Part shown: one piece after another, positions 7,809-16,206 of the stretch
How the letters are laid out: the number at the start of each line of letters is the position of its first letter
Numbering within the stretch: the stretch's first letter is position 1
DNA from: Bifidobacterium platyrrhinorum
GTDB taxonomy: Bacteria > Actinomycetota > Actinomycetes > Actinomycetales > Bifidobacteriaceae
DNA: 64,000 bases
Assembly: GCF_010667645.1 (NCBI RefSeq)
Contig: NZ_WHZV01000002.1
Span: 226,087-290,086, forward strand
Direction of reading: 5' to 3'
Notes under the pieces: generated by a model
What the model saw: only the letters and a program-made list of their open reading frames with translations
Told to the model about the DNA's origin: nothing
Database searches by the model: none
Position numbers and translations under genes: made by a program

Positions 7809-10259
7809 ATGAGGCATTTCGGCAGACGACGGGTCGTCGAATCGATGGTCGGCGGCCTCGTCATCGCCGTGCTCGTGTTCACGGCGGTGTTCGCATTCCA
7901 CTGGTTCACCGCCGACAAGCCGGCGATGAGCTACCGCAGCCTCGACTACGAGGCCACGGTGCAACCCAACGGCGACCTCAAGGTCACGCAGCACATCGAC
8001 GTGAAACTCGCCAAACGCGACGAGGGCCGCCCATGGAAACAACTCATCCAACGCTACGAGCTCAACGACTACAACCTGTCGGACATCACCGGCATCAGCG
8101 TGAGGAATGCGACCACCGGTGACACATACACGCAGCTCAAGGAACCCGTCCTGCCCACCTATATCGGGGACGCCACGTGGGACCGGCTTTACGCGAACCA
8201 CTGGTACATCGCCGACGTGAGCGACGGCGACAGCGAACTCACGCCATACACGCCCGGCGCCGACGGCATCCCCATCTACAGCGACCCGCGCAAATACTCC
8301 GAATACGAGAAGAACGAAGACACGGACTGGGCCACCGGCAAAACCCTCGAAATCGGCTGGAACATCCCCTCCACCGTCAAGACGAACAGCATGCGGTTCG
8401 ACGTGACGATGACACTCGTCGGCGCCGTCACCCGCTACGCGGACGTCGCCACGTTCCAATGGGAGCCGATATCGGACTCCAACACCGTGCCCATCGGCAC
8501 GGTCACCGGCGTGGTGCGGTTCCCCGAAGGCGCGGCCGGCACGGCCTCCCCGGGTTCGGACTCCACCGGCACGGCCTCCCCGGGTTCGGCCTCCGCCGAT
8601 GCATCGAATCCGTCCGCGGACGACCCGACCACGAACGGCCCATGGACGTGGCTGCACTACGAGGGCGCCTCCGAAACCTCGCGCAACGCGGACGGCTCGC
8701 TCCGCTTCACCGCACACAACGTGCGCGCCGGACGCTACCTCGACGTGGTCGCCGCCTACAACGCCGACGCGGCGCGCGACACCTCCCACGGCGAAGCCGG
8801 CACGCAGTACAAGCCCGCAGGCGACTGGATCCGCCAACAGGACTGGGAGAGACTGCCCTCGCTCATCCGCGACGAACGCGACAAGGAACACGACTGGCGC
8901 GTCTCCCAGCGCCGGACCGTCTCCGTCTGGGGTGCGGCCGCCGCGGTCGGTGCGGTGCTCGCCCTGATCGCCCTCGGCGTCGCCATCCTCCTGCTCCGCC
9001 GCGCGACACGACCGCACGACGGCGGCGAACGGCTCGAGGACGCCGCCTACGTGCGTACGCCGCCGGACATCGGACCGGAAAGCGTGGCCCGCATCGCCAA
9101 CATCATCAGTATCCCCGACGAAGGCGGCACGTTGGAATCACGGCGCATGGCCGCCACCGTGCTCTCGCTCGCCTCGAAGAAGGCCATCGCCATCCACCCC
9201 GGACCCGCGGAACTCTACGACGGCCTCGACCTGCGCGGCGACGGCGGAGCCCCCGCCTCACGGCGGGACGTCGCCGCCGCACTGGCATCGCACGACCCGG
9301 ACAGGCTCGCCAAACAGGTCGCCTCCACCAGCACCATCGTCATCATGCCCGTATGCGCCACGAACCGCGGATCGCTCCACCTGAGCCGGCCCGAGAACAG
9401 CCTGCTGCGCCTGCTTGAAGCCATCGCCGAGAAACGCCGCTCCGCCGTCTTCGACCTCGACCAGATGCGCGACACCTGCCGCACCTGGCGCGGCGGCAAG
9501 AACATGCTCGACGTCTACACCAACGCCTGCGACAAGGCGTTCGACCGCCTCCAGGCCACGAAGAACGTCGGGCCGATGCCGACCATCCTCGCCGTCGCGG
9601 CCGGACTGTACGGCATCGTCATCGCCGGCGCGGCCATGTGGCAGGGCAACCTCGCGCTCGCCGCCCTGATCGGCCTTCCGGTCATGGCCGCCGCCGGATG
9701 CGCGCTGCTGCTCGCACCGGACGAAACGCTCACGCCCGACGGATGGAAGCATGGGCGCGAGATCGTGGGACTGTACCGGTACCTCGAGGATTTCAGCGAC
9801 TTCACCGACCGCGGCGCCGCCGACCTGGTGCTCTGGGACCGCTACCTCGTCTACGCCACCGCGATGGGCATCTCCCGCAAGGCGATGCGCGAACTCGCCA
9901 AGGCCTACCCGCAGATGCGCGACCCCGACTGGCTCGACGAGAACGGTGCCGACTCGATGATGTACTGGAACTACCGTGCGAACGCATTGCACGACGTGCT
10001 CTCCGACACTTCGGCGTTCGGATCCGGCGCCTCCGGCGGTTCCGGGGCGGGTGGTTCGATCGGGCCCATGCCCGGCGGGCTCGCCGCGAACTTCGGCGGC
10101 ATCGGCACGCAGTTGGGATCCGGGTTCGCTGAAATCGGTTCCGCCATCAACTCCGCCGCGCCCTCCTCGTCCGGAGGCGGTTCGGGCGGTTCCGGAGGTG
10201 GCGGCGGCTTCGGCGGTGGCGGGGGAGGCTCGGGCGGCGGCTCCTTCGGCGGCCGCTGA
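7809..10259 (+). CDS. DUF2207 domain membrane protein, copy 3
   Basis: An 816-residue paralogue with the same order: signal-anchor helix, exported DUF2207 domain (SYRSLDYEATVQPNGDLKVTQHIDV, HWYIADVSDGD, EIGWNIPSTVKTNSMRFDV, FQWEPIS), central helix, helix pair near residues 590-640, YRYLEDFSDFTDRGAADLVLWD and a Gly-rich tail ending GGGSFGGR. It differs from copies 1 and 2 by an insert at about 240-275 rich in Ser, Thr, Ala and Pro, which contains a 30-bp tandem duplication (GTASPGSDST / GTASPGSASA). It also uses the variant YRYLED in place of KRYMED. A 69-base gap separates it from copy 2, with AAGGCGAGG as ribosome binding site. Confidence 0.9.
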   Translation: MRHFGRRRVVESMVGGLVIAVLVFTAVFAFHWFTADKPAMSYRSLDYEATVQPNGDLKVTQHIDVKLAKRDEGRPWKQLIQRYELNDYNLSDITGISVRNATTGDTYTQLKEPVLPTYIGDATWDRLYANHWYIADVSDGDSELTPYTPGADGIPIYSDPRKYSEYEKNEDTDWATGKTLEIGWNIPSTVKTNSMRFDVTMTLVGAVTRYADVATFQWEPISDSNTVPIGTVTGVVRFPEGAAGTASPGSDSTGTASPGSASADASNPSADDPTTNGPWTWLHYEGASETSRNADGSLRFTAHNVRAGRYLDVVAAYNADAARDTSHGEAGTQYKPAGDWIRQQDWERLPSLIRDERDKEHDWRVSQRRTVSVWGAAAAVGAVLALIALGVAILLLRRATRPHDGGERLEDAAYVRTPPDIGPESVARIANIISIPDEGGTLESRRMAATVLSLASKKAIAIHPGPAELYDGLDLRGDGGAPASRRDVAAALASHDPDRLAKQVASTSTIVIMPVCATNRGSLHLSRPENSLLRLLEAIAEKRRSAVFDLDQMRDTCRTWRGGKNMLDVYTNACDKAFDRLQATKNVGPMPTILAVAAGLYGIVIAGAAMWQGNLALAALIGLPVMAAAGCALLLAPDETLTPDGWKHGREIVGLYRYLEDFSDFTDRGAADLVLWDRYLVYATAMGISRKAMRELAKAYPQMRDPDWLDENGADSMMYWNYRANALHDVLSDTSAFGSGASGGSGAGGSIGPMPGGLAANFGGIGTQLGSGFAEIGSAINSAAPSSSGGGSGGSGGGGGFGGGGGGSGGGSFGGR

Positions 10260-10405
10260 TCGGCGGCATCCGGCGTCCGGTTCATCCACCCGCCTTCCTA
10301 CGCTGGAAGACGGACGGGGTGTCCGCCGGCATCGTCCGGCATGGCCACCCGCACGCCACGACACAACGAAGTCATCACCGCAGACACCACAAAGAAGGGA
10401 ACATC

Positions 10406-11272
10406 ATGGCGCTGTACCGCAACCTCGGACCATTCTCCACCACCGCGATCGGCCACGGCGAAATGCCACTGACCATCGAGAACAACCGCGGACACGACGT
10501 CGGCATCGAGACGCTGCACGCCTCGCTCGACGCCGGATGCCGCCACATCGACACCGCGTGGGCCTACTACACGCCCGGCGAGGAGGAGCAGACCGGCGAG
10601 AAGCTCGTGCGTGAGGCGCTCGCCACGTGGAAGGGGCCGAAGGACGAGGTGACCGTCGCCACCAAGATCGGCCTGCGCCGCGTGTGGGGCGAGCACGGAG
10701 AGCCGCTGTGGCCGCGCGACGGCAAGCCGGAACACCTCATCGCATACGGCAAGCAGTCCGCGCTGGCGCTCGGCGTCGACACCATCGACCTGCTGTACCT
10801 GCACCGCCACGACCCGGAGGTGCCGTACAACGAGTCCATCGAGGCGTTGAAGCAGCTCGTCGACGAGGGCGTGGCCCGCGTGGCCGGCGTGTCCAACGCG
10901 TCCATCGAGCAGATCGACATCGCGCGATCCATCCTCGGCGACAAGCTCGTCGCCGTGCAGAACCAGTACTCGCCGATCCACCTGGAGACGCAGGACACGC
11001 TCGACTACTGCGCGAAGCTCGGCCTCGCGTTCGTGTGCTGGAGCCCGCTCGGCGGCTACCGCCACCCGTACGACGAGTCCAAGTTCGACCCGTTCCGCGA
11101 GGTCGCGGCCGCGCACGGCGTGAGCTACCAGCAGGTCGTGCTCGCCTGGGAGCTCGCCAAGGGCGACCACATGTTCGTCATCCCCGGCGCCCACCGCCCC
11201 GAGACGATCCTCGACTCCCTCAAGGCCGACCGGCTCGAGCTCACCCCGGAGGAGCTCGCCAAGCTCGGCTGA
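10406..11272 (+). CDS. Aldo/keto reductase
   Basis: A 288-residue NAD(P)H-dependent carbonyl reductase of the aldo/keto reductase superfamily, predicted to be a cytosolic (beta/alpha)8 barrel. The catalytic tetrad is present: Asp49 and Tyr54 in HIDTAWAYY, Lys87 in VATKIG and His133 in LYLHRHDP. Later motifs VQNQYSP, VCWSPLGGY and IPGAHRPE suit cofactor binding. The ATG at 10406 follows AAGAAGGGA; an in-frame upstream extension is low-complexity and lacks a binding site. The gene is monocistronic. The substrate cannot be told; the family acts on sugars, aldehydes and quinones. Confidence 0.92.
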   Translation: MALYRNLGPFSTTAIGHGEMPLTIENNRGHDVGIETLHASLDAGCRHIDTAWAYYTPGEEEQTGEKLVREALATWKGPKDEVTVATKIGLRRVWGEHGEPLWPRDGKPEHLIAYGKQSALALGVDTIDLLYLHRHDPEVPYNESIEALKQLVDEGVARVAGVSNASIEQIDIARSILGDKLVAVQNQYSPIHLETQDTLDYCAKLGLAFVCWSPLGGYRHPYDESKFDPFREVAAAHGVSYQQVVLAWELAKGDHMFVIPGAHRPETILDSLKADRLELTPEELAKLG

Positions 11273-11356
11273 TGTTCCGCCGCGCGGCCATTGCCGTGCG
11301 GTTCTCGTTGTAAGACAGCCCTTGCGGACCGTCCGGTTGGCGGCTTGGTTCGCATC

Positions 11357-11718
11357 TGCCCCGCGAGGTGGCAATCGGGGTGTGGTTTCGTCGAGGGGCA
11401 CGAATTCATGCCCCTCGACGAAATATTCGCGATTTTCCTCTTCGCGGGGCAGGGCAATGCTTGTAAGCATATGTGGAATGACTGTTTTCCAAGGGAATCG
11501 GGGCTGCAATGTTGCCCCTCGTGCCCATATAACGGTTGATGCATGTTGAGGGACAGGTCCCGTTGTCCCTCGGTGCGATGATCGGCGGATATCGCATCGA
11601 GGGGCGAGAATGCCTGCCCCTCGACAGATGAATCGGCGCATACCGCGTCGAGGGCCACCGCATCCTCAAGAGGGAGCATATTGTCGTGATGAATCGGTGC
11701 ATACCGCGTCGAAGAGCG
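11357..11718. repeat. Intergenic array of ~43-bp hairpin units, array 1
   Basis: This fills most of the 11273-11731 gap. Units begin TGYCCC(T/G)CG and end CGAGGG(G/A)CA, are 43-44 bp long and are separated by 8-bp spacers, so the pitch is 51-52 bp. Good units lie at 11357-11400, 11409-11451, 11513-11555, 11564-11606 and 11615-11657. Degenerate ones lie at about 11461-11504 and 11676-11718. The last two share the interior GATGAATCGGYGCATACCG. Each unit can fold into a hairpin. Adjacent ends also pair across the spacer: a perfect 15-bp stem spans 11386-11400 and 11409-11423. The same family recurs at 37475-37756. Confidence 0.8.
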
Positions 11719-11731
11719 CGATCCGTATGAC

Positions 11732-13189
11732 CTACACCAGTTCGGCCAGCACCCGCGCCGCCTCGGCGAACTCCTCCGGAGTGGTGTAGGAGTAGCTCAG
11801 GCGCAGCGCGTTGTCTCCCTCGAAATCGTAGATGTCGCCCGGATTGAGCAGCACCCCGCGCCCGGCCGCCCGCCGGAACAGCCGTCCCATGCGCACCGGC
11901 TCGTCGAACGTGAGCCAGATGTAGAACCCGCCGCGCGGCACTTTCCAATGCGCACGGCCGGCGAACAGCCGCTCCAGCGTCTCCAGCGCGGCGTCGCGGC
12001 GGCGTCGCAGCTCGGCGCGCAGCCGTTCCAAGTACTCCGCGTACAACCCGCTCGTGAGGAACCGGGCGAACACCCACTGGCTGAGCGTGCTCGCGCCGTA
12101 GTCCATCTGCATCTTCACATCCGCCAGACGGTGCACGATCCGCTCGTCGGCCACAATCCACCCGATGCGCAATCCCGGCGCGAGCGCCTTCGACGCGCTG
12201 CCCAGCGTGATCACCATGCCGGTGTCGTCGTAGGATTTGAGCGCGCGCGGTGTGGCCCCCTCGAAGACGAGGTCCTGGTACGCGCAATCCTCGATGATCG
12301 GCAGCCGGTGCGCCACGCACGCCTCGATGAGCGTCCGCCGGCGCGATTCGGGCATGGTCAGTCCGGTCGGATTGTGGTTCGTGGGAATCGTATAGAGCAC
12401 GGAACCGTCTCGCGCGGAGCGTCCGTCGAGCAGTCCGCCCAGCGCGCCCGCGTCCAGCCCCTGCCCGTCCATCGGCACGCCGGCGAGCGTCATGCCGGCC
12501 GACTGGAACACCTGCAGCGACTTGATGTAGCTCGGCGCCTCCGCGTAGACGGTCGCTCCGGCGGACAGCAAGCTCACCGAGATCATCTGCAGCCCCTGCA
12601 ATGCGCCCGAGGAGACGAGCACCTGCCCGGGGCGGCAGTCGACGCCCCAGTCGCGCATGTGCGCGGCGATCGCCTCGCGCAGCACGTCCAATCCTTCCGG
12701 CGGCGGGTAGCCGAGCGCGTCGATCTCGGCGGCCGCCTCGCCGGCCACGCGCCGCCACATGTCGCGCGGGAAGAGCCGCGGGTCGATCTCGCCGGTGCCC
12801 AGCCGCGTCTGCGACCGGTCGAATTCAAGACGGTTGATGGCCTGGATGGTCGCGTTGTTCGCCTTGAAGAATCCGGACGAGACGTAATCCGCCCAGTCGG
12901 GGGCGCCGGGCAGCATCAGCGACCACGTGTTGCTCACGATGCGCGTGCCCGCCCCGTGGCGCCCCTCGACGATGCCGTAGTCGGCGAGCTCCTGGACGGC
13001 GGCGATGATGGTGGACCGGTTCACGCCGAACGATTCGGCCAACGCGCGTTGGCTGGGCAGCCTCGCGCCGATCGGCCACGAGCCGGACGCGATGCGCCCG
13101 CACATGTAGTCGACGATCTGTTCGGTGATTGGCGTGGCGGATGTGCGGTCCGGCGTCCAGTCGATGTCGAGCGGCGCGCTGCGCGGCAT
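11732..13189 (-). CDS. MocR-type regulator (GntR HTH fused to aminotransferase-like domain)
   Basis: A 485-residue protein. Residues ~20-90 form a GntR winged helix (RLPSQRALAESFGVNRSTI, IVEGRHGAGTRI). Residues ~110-480 form a fold-type I aminotransferase-like domain with the pyridoxal-phosphate lysine at 334 (SASKALAPGLRIGW), plus TIPTNHNPTG and EDCAYQDL. This is the MocR/PdxR subfamily of transcription factors, which sense PLP or amino acid aldimines. The ATG follows AGGAGCCGCAT. It is divergent from a LysE-type exporter across 474 bases containing repeated TTTGGYTGGGTG sites, so control of that exporter is likely (inference). PdxR-like control of B6 genes is the alternative, but no pdx genes are nearby. 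Confidence 0.9.
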   Translation of the reverse strand: MPRSAPLDIDWTPDRTSATPITEQIVDYMCGRIASGSWPIGARLPSQRALAESFGVNRSTIIAAVQELADYGIVEGRHGAGTRIVSNTWSLMLPGAPDWADYVSSGFFKANNATIQAINRLEFDRSQTRLGTGEIDPRLFPRDMWRRVAGEAAAEIDALGYPPPEGLDVLREAIAAHMRDWGVDCRPGQVLVSSGALQGLQMISVSLLSAGATVYAEAPSYIKSLQVFQSAGMTLAGVPMDGQGLDAGALGGLLDGRSARDGSVLYTIPTNHNPTGLTMPESRRRTLIEACVAHRLPIIEDCAYQDLVFEGATPRALKSYDDTGMVITLGSASKALAPGLRIGWIVADERIVHRLADVKMQMDYGASTLSQWVFARFLTSGLYAEYLERLRAELRRRRDAALETLERLFAGRAHWKVPRGGFYIWLTFDEPVRMGRLFRRAAGRGVLLNPGDIYDFEGDNALRLSYSYTTPEEFAEAARVLAELV

Positions 13190-13356
13190 ATGCGGCTCCT
13201 TCTTATTGGAGGTCGGCCGTTCCGCACTCGCCTCCCTCTGATGAGGAAGATGGCGTCGCGAAGCGGTGACGGAGGGGCGACCTCATCGCGTTGGTCGGCG
13301 GGGATCTTGCGGCCCTTGAGGAGGACCGACATCCGCAGGCCGGCCGAGCGGACGTA

Positions 13357-13527
13357 TTTGGTTGGGTGAAATGGATTGTTCTTGGCTGGTTGCCAAGTGT
13401 AATTCGCTGCGTAGGATATGGCAACGGCATTGGAATGATGCGGATTACGTGATTTGTGATTCGCGTACGGATTTCTGACCGAATTGCATTTGGCTGGTTT
13501 TGGTTGGGTGTGTATCACCCAGCCAAA
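13357..13527. promoter_or_regulatory. Repeated TTTGGYTGGGTG sites between MocR regulator and lysE
   Basis: The 12-mer TTTGGTTGGGTG occurs exactly at 13357-13368 and 13499-13510. Its near inverse CACCCAGCCAAA lies at 13516-13527, forming a hairpin or palindrome with the second copy. CTTGGC-N5-GCCAAG at 13381-13397 is a related palindrome. MocR regulators typically bind direct or inverted repeats in the shared intergenic region, so these are candidate operators. The rest of 13190-13663 holds nothing else I can name. Confidence 0.5.
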
Positions 13528-13663
13528 CCGAAAAGGTCTGCTGAGGGGCTGCCGTGACCGCCTCTCGGACGGCCCGCGGCCGCCGGCTTCCCTGACAAGA
13601 GGGGCCGGGAAGGAAGACGGAATCCGTAACGCGGGCACCGGTCGAGGAGAACGAGGAGCGAGG

Positions 13664-14338
13664 ATGGGACTGTATATCCAGGGACTCACCATGGGGTTGG
13701 CGTACATCGCGCCGATCGGCATGCAGAACCTGTTCGTCATCAATTCGGCGTTGACGCGCACGCGCCGCAACGCGCTCATCACCGCGCTCATCGTCATCTG
13801 CTTCGACATGGCGCTGTCGCTGTCCTGCTTCTTCGGCATCGGCGCGCTCATGCAGGCGCACCCGTGGCTGGAGACCATCGTGCTGGGGCTCGGCGGCCTC
13901 GTCGTCGTGCGCATCGGCATGGGGCTGGTCCTGCCGAAGCGCAAGGGCGCCGCGAAGTCGGAAGACGCGCCGGCATACGCGGCCGCCGCGTCCGCATCCG
14001 CAGGCCCCGAACCCGCCCGCCATCTCGGCGCGCGCGGCCTCATGAAGACCATCGGCACCGCCTGCGCGGTCACCTGGTTCAACCCGCAGGCCATCATCGA
14101 CGGCACGCTGATGCTCGGCGCGTTCGCCGCCACGCTCCACGCCGGCCAGACCACCCCGTTCATCACGGGCGTGGAGACCGCCTCCGTGCTGTGGTTCCTC
14201 GGCGTCACGCTCGTCGTCAACGCGTTCGCCCACAAGTTCAGCCCGAAGATCATCGACGTGCTCAACCGCGTGTGCGGCGGCGTCATCACCCTCTACGGCG
14301 TCAAGCTCCTCGTCGACTTCGCCCTCGCCGTCCTCTGA
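13664..14338 (+). CDS. LysE/ArgO family amino acid exporter
   Basis: A 224-residue inner-membrane protein with about six hydrophobic segments. The N-terminal signature YIQGLTMGLAYIAPIGMQNLFVINSAL is typical of LysE-type basic amino acid exporters, and AVTWFNPQAIIDG is the second conserved block. The family exports lysine, arginine or related amino acids, driven by membrane potential. An Ala-rich loop (residues ~97-122) separates the two halves. The ATG follows AGGAGCGAGG. The divergent MocR-type gene is its likely regulator. The substrate is not certain. Confidence 0.88.
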   Translation: MGLYIQGLTMGLAYIAPIGMQNLFVINSALTRTRRNALITALIVICFDMALSLSCFFGIGALMQAHPWLETIVLGLGGLVVVRIGMGLVLPKRKGAAKSEDAPAYAAAASASAGPEPARHLGARGLMKTIGTACAVTWFNPQAIIDGTLMLGAFAATLHAGQTTPFITGVETASVLWFLGVTLVVNAFAHKFSPKIIDVLNRVCGGVITLYGVKLLVDFALAVL

Positions 14339-14455
14339 CGTCCCCTCGGCCCTTCTCCTGGCGCGATCTCCATGCGGAGAACGGGGCCGTGCACGATGAT
14401 TGCGCGGAGGGCGGGGTGCGCGATGGCGTTGCGCCGGGCGCTACACCGTGCTCGC

Positions 14456-14461
14456 TACACT
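14456..14461 (+). promoter_or_regulatory. -10 box TACACT, leaderless-type start of the U32 gene
   Basis: TACACT ends 9 bases before the ATG at 14471 and 6 bases before an in-frame GTG at 14468. There is no Shine-Dalgarno sequence in between, which suggests transcription begins at or next to the start codon. Confidence 0.5.
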
Positions 14462-14470
14462 GTTGGGGTG

Positions 14471-16111
14471 ATGAATACGAATGGCAACAACCCCCTGCGC
14501 ATGCGCCGCAAGCCCGAAGTGCTCGCCCCCGCCGGCAACCTGCGCGGACTGAAGACCGCCGTCGACTACGGCGCGGACGCCGTCTACTGCGGCGGCAAGG
14601 CGTTCGGCATGCGCAGCGCCCCCAGGAACCTCAGCCTGGAGGACTTCGAGGAGGGCGCCCGCTACGCGCACGAACGCGGCAGCCGCGTGTACGTCACGCT
14701 CAACGTGCTGCCCCGCAACGCCGAGGTCGAGGCGATGCGCGACTACATCGGCCAGTTGAAGGACACCGGCATCGACGCGATGATCGTCACCGACATCGGC
14801 GTGATGATGATGGCCCACCGGATCGCCCCCGACGTCGAACTGCACGTGAGCACCCAGGCCGGCGTCACCAACTACGGCGCCGCGCAGGCGCTCTACGAGT
14901 TCGGCGCGCGACGCGTCGTGCTCGCCCGCGAGATGGACCTGCAGGCCGTGCGCGACATCCGCGCCCGCATCCCCGACGACATGGACATCGAATGCTTCGT
15001 GCACGGCGCGATGTGCATGGCGTTCTCCGGCCGCTGCCTGTTCTCCAACTACCTCACCGGCCGCGACGGCAACCACGGCGAATGCGCGCAGCCCTGCCGC
15101 TGGAAGTACTCGATCGTCGAGGAGAAGCGCCCCGGGCAGTATTTCCCGATCGAACAGACCGAGGAGGGCGCGTACCTGTTCAACTCTCAGGACATGTGCA
15201 TGCTCGACCACATCGACGACCTGATCGACTCCGGCGCCACCAGCCTCAAGATCGAAGGCCGCTCGAAATCCGCGTACTACATCGCCGCGATGACCAACGC
15301 GTACAAGACCGCCGTGAACGAATACATGGTCCAGCGCGGCTTCGAGACCGCGGACGGCGACGTCATCAAGCCGTTCCGCGACCGCGTGATCCGCCCCGAC
15401 GACCCCGATTTCGCGCTCGCCGCCGACGACTCGATCGAAGGGAATGCCGACAAGGCGTTTGCCGGCGTGCCCGGCGAACCGCCGGAGGAAGGCGACGACG
15501 CGACGACCGAAACCGCCGCCCCGGCGACAGGCGCGGCCGCCCCGGCGAAGACCGAGGACGCGGCCGCCCGCTCCGCCGGCGGCGCGCAGCTCGACCGGCT
15601 GAGCTACAAGGCCCGCTCCGCCCGCCGCAAGTCGAACACGCGCGAGGAGGTGCTGCCCGAAGGCTGGCACCACGCGAAATGTCGTCCCGCGCCGCACGTC
15701 GCGCTGCCCGGATGGCTGCTCGACGAGCCCGACAAGGTCGCCCACCGCGACTACTCCACCGGCTTCTACTACCCGGAGCACAAGGTGACGCAGAACACCA
15801 ACCGCTCCGCCTACTTCCGCGCGTGGATGGTCGTCGGCGAAGTGCTCTCCTGGAGCCCGGAGCGAGGCGGCCGCGTGACCATCATGAGCCGCAACAAGAT
15901 CGAACCCGGCCAGGACGTCGAATTCCTGCTGCCCGGCGAGGCCCCGCTCGCCTACACGGTGCCCGGCAGCGGGCTCGAGGACGCGGACGGCGTGCCCGTC
16001 GCCGCCATCAACAACCCGGCGCACGTATTCTCGCTGCCCTGCCCGCACGAGGTGCCCGAGAACGCGGCCATCCGCTCGCGCACGAAGAAGCCCACGCTCA
16101 AGGCCGAATGA
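14471..16111 (+). CDS. Peptidase U32 family protein
   Basis: A 546-residue protein. The N-terminal half has the U32 hallmarks: KPEVLAPAGNLRGLKTAVDYGADAVY, TQAGVTNYGA, and the signature IECFVHGAMCMAFSGRC (from residue 173), then GRDGNHGECAQPCRW and SLKIEGRSKS. U32 members include collagenase-like proteases, and the RlhA and TrhP/YegQ-type proteins that act in hydroxylation of rRNA or tRNA. This one has a C-terminal domain like the YegQ/TrhP group, so an RNA-modification role is as likely as proteolysis. Residues ~330-380 are a low-complexity Ala/Glu/Thr insert, probably a flexible linker. GTG at 14468 is an alternative start. Confidence 0.88.
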   Translation: MNTNGNNPLRMRRKPEVLAPAGNLRGLKTAVDYGADAVYCGGKAFGMRSAPRNLSLEDFEEGARYAHERGSRVYVTLNVLPRNAEVEAMRDYIGQLKDTGIDAMIVTDIGVMMMAHRIAPDVELHVSTQAGVTNYGAAQALYEFGARRVVLAREMDLQAVRDIRARIPDDMDIECFVHGAMCMAFSGRCLFSNYLTGRDGNHGECAQPCRWKYSIVEEKRPGQYFPIEQTEEGAYLFNSQDMCMLDHIDDLIDSGATSLKIEGRSKSAYYIAAMTNAYKTAVNEYMVQRGFETADGDVIKPFRDRVIRPDDPDFALAADDSIEGNADKAFAGVPGEPPEEGDDATTETAAPATGAAAPAKTEDAAARSAGGAQLDRLSYKARSARRKSNTREEVLPEGWHHAKCRPAPHVALPGWLLDEPDKVAHRDYSTGFYYPEHKVTQNTNRSAYFRAWMVVGEVLSWSPERGGRVTIMSRNKIEPGQDVEFLLPGEAPLAYTVPGSGLEDADGVPVAAINNPAHVFSLPCPHEVPENAAIRSRTKKPTLKAE

Positions 16112-16206
16112 CCATGCACCCCTCGCGACGAGGTCCGGCCCCGAAACCCGGGGAACCGACAGTAAACCCGCCTTGCGAGGGGCACCCACTTCAAGGAGAC
16201 ACCATC

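Noticed and set aside
11357..11718. CRISPR array
   Set aside because: Repeats are inverted rather than direct, spacers are only 8 bp, unit interiors are partly related to each other, and no cas genes are present.
11273..11731. Small minus-strand gene encoding 17-residue repeats (EGQxFxPLDA type)
   Set aside because: The 51-bp pitch makes periodic peptides in any open frame; unit spacing shifts between 51 and 52 bp would break a long frame, and no start signal is seen. Kept only as an alternative in the array finding.
13864..16206. Plus-strand open frame extending far upstream of the YfiH gene (1130 codons)
   Set aside because: The first ~780 codons are Arg/Pro-rich and out of frame with lysE and U32; the true start is the ATG at 16207 with AAGGAGAC.
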